Positions 1 through 8,191 of a DNA stretch of 64,000 nucleotides are shown here, in pieces; the stretch's first letter is position 1; every line of letters starts with the position of its first letter. This stretch comes from Eggerthia catenaformis OT 569 = DSM 20559 (GTDB taxonomy: Bacteria > Bacillota_I > Bacilli_A > Erysipelotrichales > Coprobacillaceae). Below the pieces are notes generated by a model, which was not told the DNA's origin, did not search any database, and saw only the letters and a program-made list of their open reading frames with translations. The DNA lies in NCBI RefSeq assembly GCF_000340375.1, contig NZ_KB446646.1, positions 442,877 through 506,876 on the forward strand. Direction: 5' to 3'. The position numbers were made by a program, and so were the translations under genes.

Positions 1-194
1 ATTATTTTAAAAAAGGAGATAGAATTGAGATATTCTCACCATCTCATAATAATTATTTATTTACTATAGAAAAAATCATAAATGAAGAGAATATAGAAGT
101 AGAAACAGCTAATCATCCAATGGAAATACTTTATATTCCTTTAAATAAAGAAGTCTATAAAGATGATATGGGAAGGAAGGTTAGAGATGAATAA
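1..194 (+). CDS. Peptidase U32 family protein, C-terminal fragment
   Basis: Only the last 63 codons are inside the window, read from base 3 and ending at TAA 192-194. The fragment has the beta-barrel-like C-terminal domain of collagenase-like U32 peptidases: a '[11 protein letters not shown]' strand followed by an '[12 protein letters not shown]' segment. In Firmicutes a U32 peptidase gene (yrrO type) typically precedes udk and greA, and that order is seen here. In this family the domain accompanies a catalytic region that lies upstream of the window, so activity cannot be judged. The stop overlaps the start of udk by eight bases, which suggests translational coupling. Confidence 0.75.
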   Translation, partial: YFKKGDRIEIFSPSHNNYLFTIEKIINEENIEVETANHPMEILYIPLNKEVYKDDMGRKVRDE

Positions 195-816
195 GCAGGC
201 TATTATTATTGGGATTGCCGGTGGGAGTGCTTCGGGAAAGACGACTATTGCCAGATCAGTATATGATGCTTTTAAAGGTAATCATAAAGTTTATATTGTA
301 AAACAGGATGATTATTATAATGATCAGAGTCATCTTCCGATGAGTGAAAGAATAAAGACAAATTATGATCATCCTTTTGCTTTTGATACAGATTTACTAG
401 TTAAACATCTTAAAAAATTAAAGAACAGAGAAACTATTAAAAAACCTGTTTATGATTATACTTTGCATACCCGTTCAGATAGAACAGAAGAGATTTCTAA
501 TAGAGATGTTATTATTTTAGAAGGAATATTTGTATTAGCTGAAGAGAAAGTTAGAGATCAGTGTAATATATTAGTTTATGTTGATACTGCCAGTGATATT
601 CGCTTTATTAGACGATTAAGACGTGATATTGAAGAAAGAGGACGTTCTTTAGATTCTGTATGTAATCAGTATTTATCTACTGTCAGACCTATGCATGAAC
701 AATTTATTGAACCTTCTAAAAAATATGCTCATGTTATTATTCCTAATGGAGGAGAAAATATGGTTGCGATAGATCTCTTAATTACAAAGATAAAATCTAT
801 CATTGATGAATCATAG
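187..816 (+). CDS. udk: Uridine kinase
   Basis: Phosphorylates uridine and cytidine to UMP and CMP in cytosolic pyrimidine salvage. The protein is 209 residues, a normal length. A P-loop 'GGSASGKTT' spans residues 12-20. The nucleoside-binding 'QDDYYND' follows, and the arginine-rich lid '[13 protein letters not shown]' is present. An in-frame ATG at 163 exists, but the ATG at 187 is preferred because a GGAAGG ribosome binding site lies about six bases upstream and the family begins just before the P-loop. It overlaps the U32 peptidase stop and is followed by greA, a common Firmicutes cluster. Confidence 0.95.
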   Translation: MNKQAIIIGIAGGSASGKTTIARSVYDAFKGNHKVYIVKQDDYYNDQSHLPMSERIKTNYDHPFAFDTDLLVKHLKKLKNRETIKKPVYDYTLHTRSDRTEEISNRDVIILEGIFVLAEEKVRDQCNILVYVDTASDIRFIRRLRRDIEERGRSLDSVCNQYLSTVRPMHEQFIEPSKKYAHVIIPNGGENMVAIDLLITKIKSIIDES

Positions 817-863
817 ACATTATATAAGAATTATGCTATAGTGTAGAACACGAGGTGAATAAT

Positions 864-1340
864 ATGGATAACACTGTACTTTTAACAAAAGAGGGTATTG
901 AAAAATTAAAAGAAGAAAAAGAACATTTAGTCAATGTTGAAAGACCACAGGTCATTGAAGAAATTCAGCTGGCAAGAAGTCAGGGTGACTTATCAGAAAA
1001 TGCTGACTATGATGCTGCTAGAGATAAACAGGCCCATTTAGAAGCAAGGATTAAAGAAATTGATAGTATGCTTCTGAATGCTAAGATTATTGATGACAGT
1101 GATCGTGATGTGACTGTTATTAAAGCCGGGGCTACTGTAACGGTTCTTGATTTAGAGGATAATACAGAAGATACTTATACAATTGTTGGTACTTTTGAAA
1201 CAGATCCGTTAAATGGAAAAATTTCTAATGAATCTCCATTAGCAAAAGCAATGATGGACCATAAGGTTAATGAAATTGTAACTGTTGGGGTTGCACAGCC
1301 TTATGATGTGAAGATTTTAAATATTAAATATCATTCATAA
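864..1340 (+). CDS. greA: Transcription elongation factor GreA
   Basis: Rescues backtracked RNA polymerase by stimulating transcript cleavage through the secondary channel. The protein is 158 residues, the standard length. The N-terminal coiled coil carries the acidic tip in 'SQGDLSENADYDAARDKQ', and the C-terminal half is the FKBP-like domain. A GTG at 855 could extend the frame, but it lies inside the AGGTG ribosome binding site, so the ATG at 864, seven bases beyond, is the likely start. It follows udk by 47 bases and is closed by a strong terminator. Confidence 0.95.
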   Translation: MDNTVLLTKEGIEKLKEEKEHLVNVERPQVIEEIQLARSQGDLSENADYDAARDKQAHLEARIKEIDSMLLNAKIIDDSDRDVTVIKAGATVTVLDLEDNTEDTYTIVGTFETDPLNGKISNESPLAKAMMDHKVNEIVTVGVAQPYDVKILNIKYHS

Positions 1341-1361
1341 AGAGCGAAAGCTCTTTTTTTT
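1341..1361 (+). terminator. Rho-independent terminator after greA
   Basis: A perfect AGAGC/GCTCT stem with a GAAA tetraloop lies immediately after the greA stop and is followed by an eight-base T run. Confidence 0.9.
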
Positions 1362-1414
1362 ATAGGGTAAATTATCATAACAAGTGCAATACCAATAAAA
1401 AAAGGGTAGTTTTA

Positions 1415-2209
1415 CTACCCTAAAAGCATTCGATCATTTACAAATTCACTGCCGCTTGCTTCTTCAAACTTCTTTAATAAATCATTAACTTTTAATGATT
1501 TTTTTTCTTCACCGCTGACATCATAAATAATTTGGCCATCATACATCATAATCAAACGATTTCCAACATCAATCGCATCCTGCATATTATGTGTAACCAT
1601 CATCGTTGTTAGATGCATTTCATTAACGAGTTCATTAGTGAGGGTTAATACTTTAGCACTTGTAGCAGGATCAAGAGCCGCTGTATGTTCATCTAATAAA
1701 AGTATTTTAGGTTTTGTGAGTGTAGCCATAAGAAGTGTTAAAGCTTGTCTTTGACCACCTGATAATAATCCTACTTTATTGGTCATACGATCTTCTAAGC
1801 CCAAGCCCAGCTTTTTAAGATGCTGATAAGAATCTTTAGTTTCCTGTTTTGTAATACTCCATTTAAGTCCTAAAGATTTTCCCCGTCTAAAAGCCATAGC
1901 CAGATTTTCCTGAATATTCATATCAGCAGCAGTCCCCATCATAGGATCCTGAAAGACATGACCAATGAACTGTGCTCTCTTATATTCAGGATATAATGAA
2001 ATATCTAAATCATCCAGAATAATATGTCCACAGTCTATAGGATATAATCCGGCAACCATATTCATTAAAGTACTTTTACCGGCACCATTACCTCCTATAA
2101 TAGTAACAAAGTCTCCGTCATTCAATGTTAAAGTAATATTTTTTAAAGCTTTTTTCTCATTAATCGTTCCTGTATTGAACGTTTTAGAAACATTTTTAAT
2201 TTGAAGCAT
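1415..2209 (-). CDS. ABC transporter ATP-binding protein of a PF04392-type importer
   Basis: Cytoplasmic ATPase that powers the permease and lipoprotein encoded just upstream. Visible motifs are Walker A 'GGNGAGKST', the Q-loop region 'HVFQDP', signature 'LLSGGQRQAL', Walker B 'ILLLDEHTAALD' and switch 'MVTHN'. The ATG at 2218 almost touches the GAGGTGG ribosome binding site, so the second ATG at 2209, about nine bases from it, is preferred. It overlaps the permease gene by 14 bases. The three genes form one operon behind a T-box riboswitch, so amino-acid-related import is inferred. The substrate is not proven. Confidence 0.88.
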   Translation of the reverse strand: MLQIKNVSKTFNTGTINEKKALKNITLTLNDGDFVTIIGGNGAGKSTLMNMVAGLYPIDCGHIILDDLDISLYPEYKRAQFIGHVFQDPMMGTAADMNIQENLAMAFRRGKSLGLKWSITKQETKDSYQHLKKLGLGLEDRMTNKVGLLSGGQRQALTLLMATLTKPKILLLDEHTAALDPATSAKVLTLTNELVNEMHLTTMMVTHNMQDAIDVGNRLIMMYDGQIIYDVSGEEKKSLKVNDLLKKFEEASGSEFVNDRMLLG

Positions 2210-3134
2210 TTTTAGCATCCACCTCTTGTGTTAATTTCTTATAATTAGCCATTTGATGACGATGACTGAGGACTACAGGAATAGTTAGTGCAATACCGAC
2301 AATGATTGCAGTTAATAGTTTTAAATCATTTGTAGATAATCCCATTTGTAAGACAAATGCAATTACAACACGATAAATAATAGAGCCAATCACAATCGAA
2401 ACAAGTCTTAATAGAAAATATCCTTTAGTAATCTTAGAAAAGATGACTTCTCCAATCACAATAGAAGCTAAAGCAATTACAATGGCACCAATACCCATTT
2501 TAACATCAGAGCTTCCTTGTGACTGTGCGACTAAGGCACCGCTCATAGCAATAAGACCATTGGATAAAGTAACACCAATCAATTTTGTGGTATTGGTATT
2601 AACACCGACAGCTCTAACCATTTGTTCATTATTACCGGTAGCACGAATGGCACTGCCAATTTCTGTGCCAAAGAACCAGTATAAACCGGCAATAATAATA
2701 ATCACAAAGATTAAGCCGACAAAGATAATAGCATAAGAATCTCTTAATCCCAGATTTCTAATCCAGTCAAAGATACTCTTTGCTGAAAGAAGAGGGATAT
2801 TAGATTTATCACCCATGATTCTTAAGTTAATTGAATAGAGTCCTATTTGAGTTAATATTCCGGATAAAATAGCCGGAATATGACATTTCGTGATTAACAA
2901 TCCGGTTATAAAACCGGCAATACATCCGGCAAGTGTTCCTGCACATACCGCTATTAGAGGATGCACACCGGAAATAATTAAAACTGCACAGATTGCTCCT
3001 CCTGTTGCAAATGAACCGTCAACAGTCAGATCAGCAATATCTAATATTCTGAAAGTTATATAGACTCCAAGAGCCATAATGCTCCATAAGATACCTTGTG
3101 CTAAGGCACCTTCAAATGCAGATAATAAAGCCAT
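2196..3134 (-). CDS. ABC transporter permease of a PF04392-type importer
   Basis: Integral membrane subunit of about 312 residues with roughly eight to nine hydrophobic segments. It resembles the branched-chain/ribose-type permease fold used by TrpY-like proteins. Sequences such as 'DLTVDGSFATGGA' and 'RATGNNEQMVRAVGVN' are typical of this group. The last contains the coupling region that contacts the ATPase. A GAGGAGG ribosome binding site precedes the ATG. The gene lies between the lipoprotein gene (14-base gap) and the ATPase gene (overlap), so the three are surely cotranscribed. In related Firmicutes operons the substrate is tryptophan or another aromatic amino acid. Confidence 0.88.
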   Translation of the reverse strand: MALLSAFEGALAQGILWSIMALGVYITFRILDIADLTVDGSFATGGAICAVLIISGVHPLIAVCAGTLAGCIAGFITGLLITKCHIPAILSGILTQIGLYSINLRIMGDKSNIPLLSAKSIFDWIRNLGLRDSYAIIFVGLIFVIIIIAGLYWFFGTEIGSAIRATGNNEQMVRAVGVNTNTTKLIGVTLSNGLIAMSGALVAQSQGSSDVKMGIGAIVIALASIVIGEVIFSKITKGYFLLRLVSIVIGSIIYRVVIAFVLQMGLSTNDLKLLTAIIVGIALTIPVVLSHRHQMANYKKLTQEVDAKNASN

Positions 3135-3148
3135 TCAAAAGCCTCCTC

Positions 3149-4120
3149 TTAAATATATTTAACCTGTTTCTTTAAATCTTCAGGAATACTGATACCAAAT
3201 CTTTCAGCCTGCTTTTTGTTAATGGATAATTCACAGTCTGATGCTTTTAAATATTTAATAGGCATTGTCTGAGGCTTTTCTTTACCTTCTAAGATGGAAA
3301 CAGCCTGCTTGCCTGCTAAATGCCCTAAGGCATTATAATCAATACCATAAGTAGCTAAACCGCCATGAGTTACCATATTTTTTTCACCGACAATAACCGG
3401 AATCTTACTGGCATTAGTAGACTGAATAACAGTTGGCATATTTGCTGCTAATAAATTATCAGTAGGAATATAGACAGCATCCACTTTACCGGCAAATGAG
3501 TCAGTAACTGCCTGTACATCATTAGAATCAGAAACAGTCTTGCTCACTGTTGTAAAACCTAATGCTTTAGCCTCCTTGATTGCGATTTTCGCCTGAAATT
3601 CAGAATTTGATTCAGAACCGTTATATAAGATACCTACATTCTTTGCTTTAGGCATTAACTTCTTCAATAGTTCCATTTGTTCTTTAACAGGAGTTAAGTC
3701 ACTAGCTCCGGTAACATTAGTATCAGGCTTACTATTAGACTTTACAAGCTTAGAAGTTGCCGGATCAGTTACAGCACTGACCACAATAGGAATATCTTTT
3801 GTTTTATTAGCAACAGCTTGAGCAGCAGGTGTCGCAATCGCATAAATTAAGTCACTTCTATCATTAACTAACTGAGAAGCAATCGTTTCACAGTTGCTTG
3901 TTTCACCGCTGGCATTTTTAACATTCTTATCATCAATCTTATAACCGGCTTTTTCAACCTCTTCTTTAAATCCTTTGTAAGAAGCATCTAAGGCATCATG
4001 CTGAACAAATTGAATAATACCTATTTTTACTTCACTTTTGTTTTTCTTCCCCGTATTTGAAGAAGAACAACCGCTTAATAATAACCCGCAGGCAAGAACT
4101 GCACCTAAGACTTTTTTCAT
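3149..4120 (-). CDS. ABC transporter substrate-binding lipoprotein (PF04392 family)
   Basis: Secreted, lipid-anchored solute receptor of 323 residues. The signal peptide ends in the lipobox 'LLSGC' with Cys18, followed by a Ser/Asn/Lys-rich linker. The mature protein starts 'VKIGIIQFVQHDALDAS', typical of the TrpX-like family (PF04392, formerly DUF534), with two alpha/beta lobes. A GGAGGG ribosome binding site precedes the start. It is the first gene after the T-box leader and the operon's main control point. Family members described so far are linked to aromatic amino acid uptake. The ligand here is inferred from the leader, not from the protein. Confidence 0.88.
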   Translation of the reverse strand: MKKVLGAVLACGLLLSGCSSSNTGKKNKSEVKIGIIQFVQHDALDASYKGFKEEVEKAGYKIDDKNVKNASGETSNCETIASQLVNDRSDLIYAIATPAAQAVANKTKDIPIVVSAVTDPATSKLVKSNSKPDTNVTGASDLTPVKEQMELLKKLMPKAKNVGILYNGSESNSEFQAKIAIKEAKALGFTTVSKTVSDSNDVQAVTDSFAGKVDAVYIPTDNLLAANMPTVIQSTNASKIPVIVGEKNMVTHGGLATYGIDYNALGHLAGKQAVSILEGKEKPQTMPIKYLKASDCELSINKKQAERFGISIPEDLKKQVKYI

Positions 4121-4143
4121 ATATAACCCTCCATCCCTTTATA

Positions 4144-4390
4144 AAAACAAAAAAGATCCGCCAAAAGAGGGCGAATCCACGCGTTACCACCTCTAGTTTA
4201 CCATCTATTCACATAGATAGTCTCGCTAGGTTTACAACCTTATGATTTAACGATCATAACTCGGGATAACCTTTAAGCTAACCAACTCCGTGGTGAATTC
4301 AGAATAACTTACGTATCATTTACACCGCCCATGATATCTCTTGTGTCGCATCATTCTTACTATGTCACTTCAATGTTTTTATGAATATGA
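4144..4390 (-). promoter_or_regulatory. T-box riboswitch upstream of the ABC importer
   Basis: Read on the minus strand, the leader has the hallmark antiterminator bulge AGAGGTGGTAACGCG (complement of 4180-4194; consensus AGGGTGGNACCGCG). It is followed by a GATTCGCC/GGCGGATC terminator stem (4155-4177) and a T run. Stem I shows the AGTA and GAA halves of the specifier-loop S-turn and a GGGCGGTGTAA distal loop. Directly after GAA comes TTC (complement of 4295-4297) followed by ACC, so the apparent specifier is UUC, phenylalanine. A one-base shift would read UCA (serine), so the codon assignment is tentative. The class call is firm: uncharged tRNA should permit transcription of the importer genes. 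Confidence 0.93.
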
Positions 4391-4394
4391 TGAT

Positions 4395-4423
4395 ATCATA
4401 AAGAAATAATAGTAATTTGTCAA
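4395..4423 (-). promoter_or_regulatory. Sigma-A-type promoter of the T-box/ABC operon
   Basis: On the minus strand, a consensus TTGACA (4418-4423) and TATGAT (4395-4400) are separated by exactly 17 bases. Transcription would start near 4388, at the 5' edge of the T-box leader. Confidence 0.85.
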
Positions 4424-4577
4424 TACTTTTATAAAAAGACTAAAAAAAATAAAAAAACACATAAAAAATAGAAAATAGAGATACTAAAAAGTATCTTGGC
4501 TTTGTAGTGTGTAAAAAACTTAAAATTAATATACAAATAGAGATATTAATTAAGCTATTTGAGGTGACCTCCAAAAG

Positions 4578-4755
4578 TTAGACTTTTTTGGTTAATTCTT
4601 CCATTGAAGTTTCTTTAAATGCATTAGAATAATCAAAACTAATATGAATTTCAGGATTAAGTTTTAACTTTGCTTTGTAATAAATATTACTTTCTTTACC
4701 ATTATAGAATATCTTTAAATTATTAGTTTGCTGTAAAAATAAGAAGATTTTTAAA
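4578..4755 (-). pseudogene. Unassigned short reading-frame remnant, possibly a mobile-element relic
   Basis: The roughly 350-base stretch between the T-box promoter and 4771 contains no recognisable gene. A minus-strand frame of about 58 codons lacks an ATG at its upstream end and ends at TAA 4578-4580. Its product has two similar 'NLKIF' segments and ends 'SMEELTKKV'. Immediately past the stop the DNA reads AACTTTTGGAGGTCA on the minus strand, which resembles the outer end of IS3-family (IS150-group) elements. No transposase motif is visible, so this may be a worn terminal fragment or chance sequence. AT content is very high here. Confidence 0.25.
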
Positions 4756-4770
4756 TTCTATAGCAAAAAC

Positions 4771-4796
4771 TTAAAAAACCACAGAAATCTGTGGTT
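4771..4796 (-). terminator. Terminator of the TPR/cold-shock-like gene
   Basis: An eight-base stem AACCACAG/CTGTGGTT with an ATTT loop is followed on the minus strand by six Ts. It overlaps the stop codon of the gene at 4795-5994. Confidence 0.85.
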
Positions 4797-5994
4797 AATA
4801 GATAGTTCTTAAGAGAATTGCCTTATATGTAGACTCATCTTTTTTACGATCATAAGATTTAATAAGACTATAGCTGACATTATCATATTTTAAGACTTCT
4901 TCATCATAAATATAATCTGCTTGTCTAAAGAAAATACGCTGGTCATGATCAATTAAGGTACCAAATCCTTTGTCTTCATTGTAATAGACAACTTTGCCTT
5001 CATGACGCTTAATAAATAATTCAAGGTGATTCATCAAAGAATCATATAATTTATCAAAGACATGAGAAGCATCAAGATCTTTATAGTCTTCACTCTCTTC
5101 ATTTTTCATTTTAGCAAGGAGTGCATTTATTAAAGATAGTTGCTTAGAAGCTTCTTTTTCCTTGCACATTGATTGAATTTTTAAATAAATAGGCATCAGC
5201 TTAATATCAAAGCCATTCAAGAAAAATTCATAGAGAAGGCTTGTATAAGCTTCATTTTCCTTGCCTGTATTCATATAAAGTTGAAATAAGATGTCTGAGA
5301 AATCAGCTGCTCGAAAATGATCTTTTAAGGCAATAAAAGTATTTTCAGCTTCTTCATAGCGACCAAGTTTTACTAAGCTTGATGCACGATAGTATTGAAT
5401 CCATGATTTATTATTATAATGCCATTTAAACTGAGAAGCGATAGCAATATTAGCAGTTTCTAGACATAATGAGTAATTCTCTGTTTCATAGAGAGCTCTA
5501 ACCTTCTGACGATACCATTTTTCTTTCTTGCTTTCAAACTCCTTGCCATCTTTATTGATAAAAGGCTGATCATCTAAAGTAGGACCATCAAGCATATCAA
5601 GGAGTTCATTTAATTTACTATAATCAACAGGACTCTTTGACATTTCATATTTAATAGCTTTATTAACTGAAGCTTCTAAGGGAGAATAGCGTTCCTGACG
5701 ACAGTTCTCTTTAATTTCTTTTAAGATAGTATAGAATAAATTTTCATTTTCAGATATCTTTTCTAAAGAAATATTAATATAACGATTATAAAGAGCATAT
5801 CCAAAATAATTAACATAGTCATTTAATTCGGGTTTCTGTTCTAATAATGTTCGTCCTACTTCTATAGCTTTATCAGTCTGTCCCTGATTTTTTAATTCTT
5901 TAATATAGTCTGAAGCTTGAAATTCAGTAAAAGAAGAAAGATCTTCATTAAACTGCTGCTCATAAGCTGTTAGATCTTTTAATTTTTTATCCAT
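4795..5994 (-). CDS. TPR-like helical protein with C-terminal cold-shock-like domain
   Basis: A 399-residue soluble protein not assigned to a named family. Residues about 20-330 are helical with degenerate tetratricopeptide-like pairs, for example 'KAIEVGRTLLEQKP' and 'SSLVKLGRYEEAENTFIALK'. The last 65 residues start 'GKVVYYNEDKGFGTLI', which closely echoes the cold-shock 'GxVKWFNxxKGFGFI' RNP1 strand, and 'RIFFRQADYI' sits where RNP2 would be. Nucleic-acid binding with a protein-scaffold arm is therefore inferred. The start is the ATG after an AGAGGTG site; an earlier GTG overlaps that site. It is a single-gene unit between glmS and the T-box operon, and the function is unknown. Confidence 0.7.
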   Translation of the reverse strand: MDKKLKDLTAYEQQFNEDLSSFTEFQASDYIKELKNQGQTDKAIEVGRTLLEQKPELNDYVNYFGYALYNRYINISLEKISENENLFYTILKEIKENCRQERYSPLEASVNKAIKYEMSKSPVDYSKLNELLDMLDGPTLDDQPFINKDGKEFESKKEKWYRQKVRALYETENYSLCLETANIAIASQFKWHYNNKSWIQYYRASSLVKLGRYEEAENTFIALKDHFRAADFSDILFQLYMNTGKENEAYTSLLYEFFLNGFDIKLMPIYLKIQSMCKEKEASKQLSLINALLAKMKNEESEDYKDLDASHVFDKLYDSLMNHLELFIKRHEGKVVYYNEDKGFGTLIDHDQRIFFRQADYIYDEEVLKYDNVSYSLIKSYDRKKDESTYKAILLRTIY

Positions 5995-6078
5995 AATAAT
6001 CACCTCTCATTGCCTATTATAACAAGTTTAAATATCAAAGTGAAGTTTTATTAAATTCTTTCTTTCTATGAAACCTGT

Positions 6079-7881
6079 TTATTCAACAGTTACTGACTTA
6101 GCCAGATTTCTAGGCTTATCTACATCACAGCCTTTTAAGACAGCTGTATGATAAGCAATCAGCTGTAATGGTATAGCTACTAATACACTCATTAATAACG
6201 GATTGATTTCAGGAAGGTTATAAACGTTCTTAATCTGATCAGTTTTTTGAGAAGATGTTGTAAATAAGATAACATCTGCTCCGCGGGCTATTGTTTCTTG
6301 AATATTAGAAATTGTTTTACCGGCAACATGAGGTTGTGTTGCTGCTGCAATAACAACACTTCCTTCTTCAATAAGAGCAATAGGACCATGTTTTAATTCA
6401 CCGGCAATATAAGCATCAGCATGAACATAAGATACTTCTTTTAACTTTAAGGCACCTTCCAATACAGAGGCATAATCAAGGCTTCTGCCAATAAAATAAC
6501 AGTCATGCTGATGTTTTAATAATTGAGCATATGAAGCAAAAATTTTATCATCTTTAAGAATTTTCTCTACCAGTTCACTGAGCTTACTAAGCTGATTCAT
6601 AACATCAATATCAACTTTTAGATTCAATCTTTGAGATACATATAATGCAAATAAGGTTAATAAAACAAGCTGAGTCGTATAAGCTTTAGTAGATGCTACA
6701 GCAATTTCCGGACCGGCTGCGGTATAAAGAGTATAGTGTGCATCACGGGAAATAGTTGATCCTAATACATTAGCAACCGCAAGAGTGACTGATTTTTTCT
6801 CTTTTGCAAGTCTAAGGGCTGCCAGTGTATCAGCAGTTTCGCCGGACTGAGAAACAAAGATACATAGGGTATGTTCATCAATGATTGGATCACTGTAACG
6901 GAATTCACTGGCCACCTGTGTTAAAACAGGTAATTTAGTTGCTCTTTCCAGAATATTAGCACCACAGAGGCAGGCATGATAAGCTGTGCCGCAGGCAACA
7001 AAATAGATTTTATTAAACTGAGTAAAATCAAGATCATCTAATTCTTTTAGAATAATCTGATTATCAAAGATACGTCCTCTCAGTGTTTCATTAATAACAT
7101 GTGGCTGTTCATAAATTTCCTTAAGCATATAAGTATCATAGCCATCTTTCTGGGCAGCTTCTAAGTCATAAGGAATTGTTACTAGAGAAGGATGAATTTC
7201 TTCTTTATGACGATTATAGAATGTCACATGATCATTTTTTAGGATCGCAATATTATTATCTTCTAAAAAATAAACATCCTTTGTATAGGCTAAAAGAGCA
7301 GGAATATCACTGGCGGCAACATATCCATCTGCTGTTTTTCCAATAACGAGAGGACTATCTTTTTTAGCAACAATAATCTGATCCGGCTGATCAGTAGATA
7401 AGATGCTTAAAGCATAGCTTCCATCAATGCAGTTTAAAGTTTTAAATACTGCTTCTAATAAATCCCCTTGATTAAAGTAATCAAGACACATTACTGCCAC
7501 TTCTGTATCTGTTTCACTTTGAAACTGATATCCCTTCTTTTTAAGAATCTCTTTTAGTTCACGATAGTTCTCAATAATCCCATTATGTACAATACTTAGT
7601 GTATTAGAGGGATTTGTATGAGGATGTGAATTGAGATTTGAAGGAACTCCATGAGTTGCCCATCTGGTATGACCAATGCCTACATGACCGGTCATATCAT
7701 ATTTTTTAACTTCCTGTTCTAATTGAGCCAGTCTGCCTTTACATTTGACAGTCTGAAGATGGTGATTATTTAAGATAGTCACCCCGGCAGAATCATAGCC
7801 ACGATATTCTAACCGTGAAAGACCCTGCATCAAAAATGGTAAAGCCTGTCCTTTACCTACATAAGCTGTAATTCCACACAT
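6079..7881 (-). CDS. glmS: Glutamine-fructose-6-phosphate aminotransferase (isomerizing)
   Basis: Makes glucosamine-6-phosphate from fructose-6-phosphate and glutamine, the entry step to cell-wall amino sugars. The protein is 600 residues, full length. The N-terminal glutaminase domain begins 'MCGITAYVG' with the nucleophilic Cys2, and 'HTRWATHG' and 'HNGIIENY' follow. Two SIS domains hold 'VSQSGETADT' and 'TKAYTTQL'. The C-terminus 'KPRNLAKSVTVE' is the conserved end that closes the isomerase site. A GGAGG site precedes the ATG. The gene stands alone behind a glmS ribozyme, so expression should fall when glucosamine-6-phosphate is abundant. Confidence 0.97.
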   Translation of the reverse strand: MCGITAYVGKGQALPFLMQGLSRLEYRGYDSAGVTILNNHHLQTVKCKGRLAQLEQEVKKYDMTGHVGIGHTRWATHGVPSNLNSHPHTNPSNTLSIVHNGIIENYRELKEILKKKGYQFQSETDTEVAVMCLDYFNQGDLLEAVFKTLNCIDGSYALSILSTDQPDQIIVAKKDSPLVIGKTADGYVAASDIPALLAYTKDVYFLEDNNIAILKNDHVTFYNRHKEEIHPSLVTIPYDLEAAQKDGYDTYMLKEIYEQPHVINETLRGRIFDNQIILKELDDLDFTQFNKIYFVACGTAYHACLCGANILERATKLPVLTQVASEFRYSDPIIDEHTLCIFVSQSGETADTLAALRLAKEKKSVTLAVANVLGSTISRDAHYTLYTAAGPEIAVASTKAYTTQLVLLTLFALYVSQRLNLKVDIDVMNQLSKLSELVEKILKDDKIFASYAQLLKHQHDCYFIGRSLDYASVLEGALKLKEVSYVHADAYIAGELKHGPIALIEEGSVVIAAATQPHVAGKTISNIQETIARGADVILFTTSSQKTDQIKNVYNLPEINPLLMSVLVAIPLQLIAYHTAVLKGCDVDKPRNLAKSVTVE

Positions 7882-7899
7882 ATATTTGTCCTCCTTGCT

Positions 7900-8040
7900 T
7901 TCAAGAGAGTACCTGATAGAATCTGTTAGACAATCACTTATCTTTTTTACCTATCTTTTTAGACAGTACTATGCCTCCAGATCATCCGCCGAATATTTCG
8001 ATAAATCTGGTCCTCGTCAACTCATTGAGTTCTGGCGCTT
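7900..8040 (-). ncRNA. glmS self-cleaving ribozyme riboswitch
   Basis: On the minus strand the leader reads AGCGCCAGAACT at 8028-8039, then GTTGACGAGGACC, TTTATCGA and TTCGGCGGATGA. This is the conserved core of the glmS ribozyme, with the 5' cleavage site between the complement of 8039 (A-1) and 8038 (G1). A further helix (AGTAC...GTACT) probably forms P4 before the glmS ribosome binding site. Glucosamine-6-phosphate would act as cofactor for cleavage and mRNA decay. The exact 3' limit is estimated. Confidence 0.95.
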
Positions 8041-8070
8041 AAAAAATATTATCACTTGAAAGCTTTTTTT

Positions 8071-8098
8071 ATTATAAAAAGAATACTGTGAAATGCAA
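8071..8098 (-). promoter_or_regulatory. Promoter of the glmS ribozyme transcript
   Basis: On the minus strand, TTGCAT (8093-8098) and TATAAT (8071-8076) are spaced by 16 bases. Transcription would start about 25 bases before the ribozyme cleavage site. Confidence 0.7.
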
Positions 8099-8191
8099 TG
8101 AAAATCACATACTTTTTATAATTTGAAAATAATAATAAAAATATGAGAAATTAAAAAAATTTTTGAGTATAGAATATTAGGAGGAAATAAA

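Noticed and set aside
1965..2736. Plus-strand frames opposite the ABC ATPase and permease genes
   Set aside because: They are antisense to well-supported genes and have no ribosome site.
4057..4245. A 62-codon plus-strand frame across the lipoprotein start and T-box
   Set aside because: It is the antisense shadow of the T-box terminator and signal-peptide coding region.
4262..4300. Tryptophan (UGG) specifier in the T-box
   Set aside because: A UGG occurs downstream in the leader, but it is not next to the GAA half of the S-turn, where the specifier should lie.
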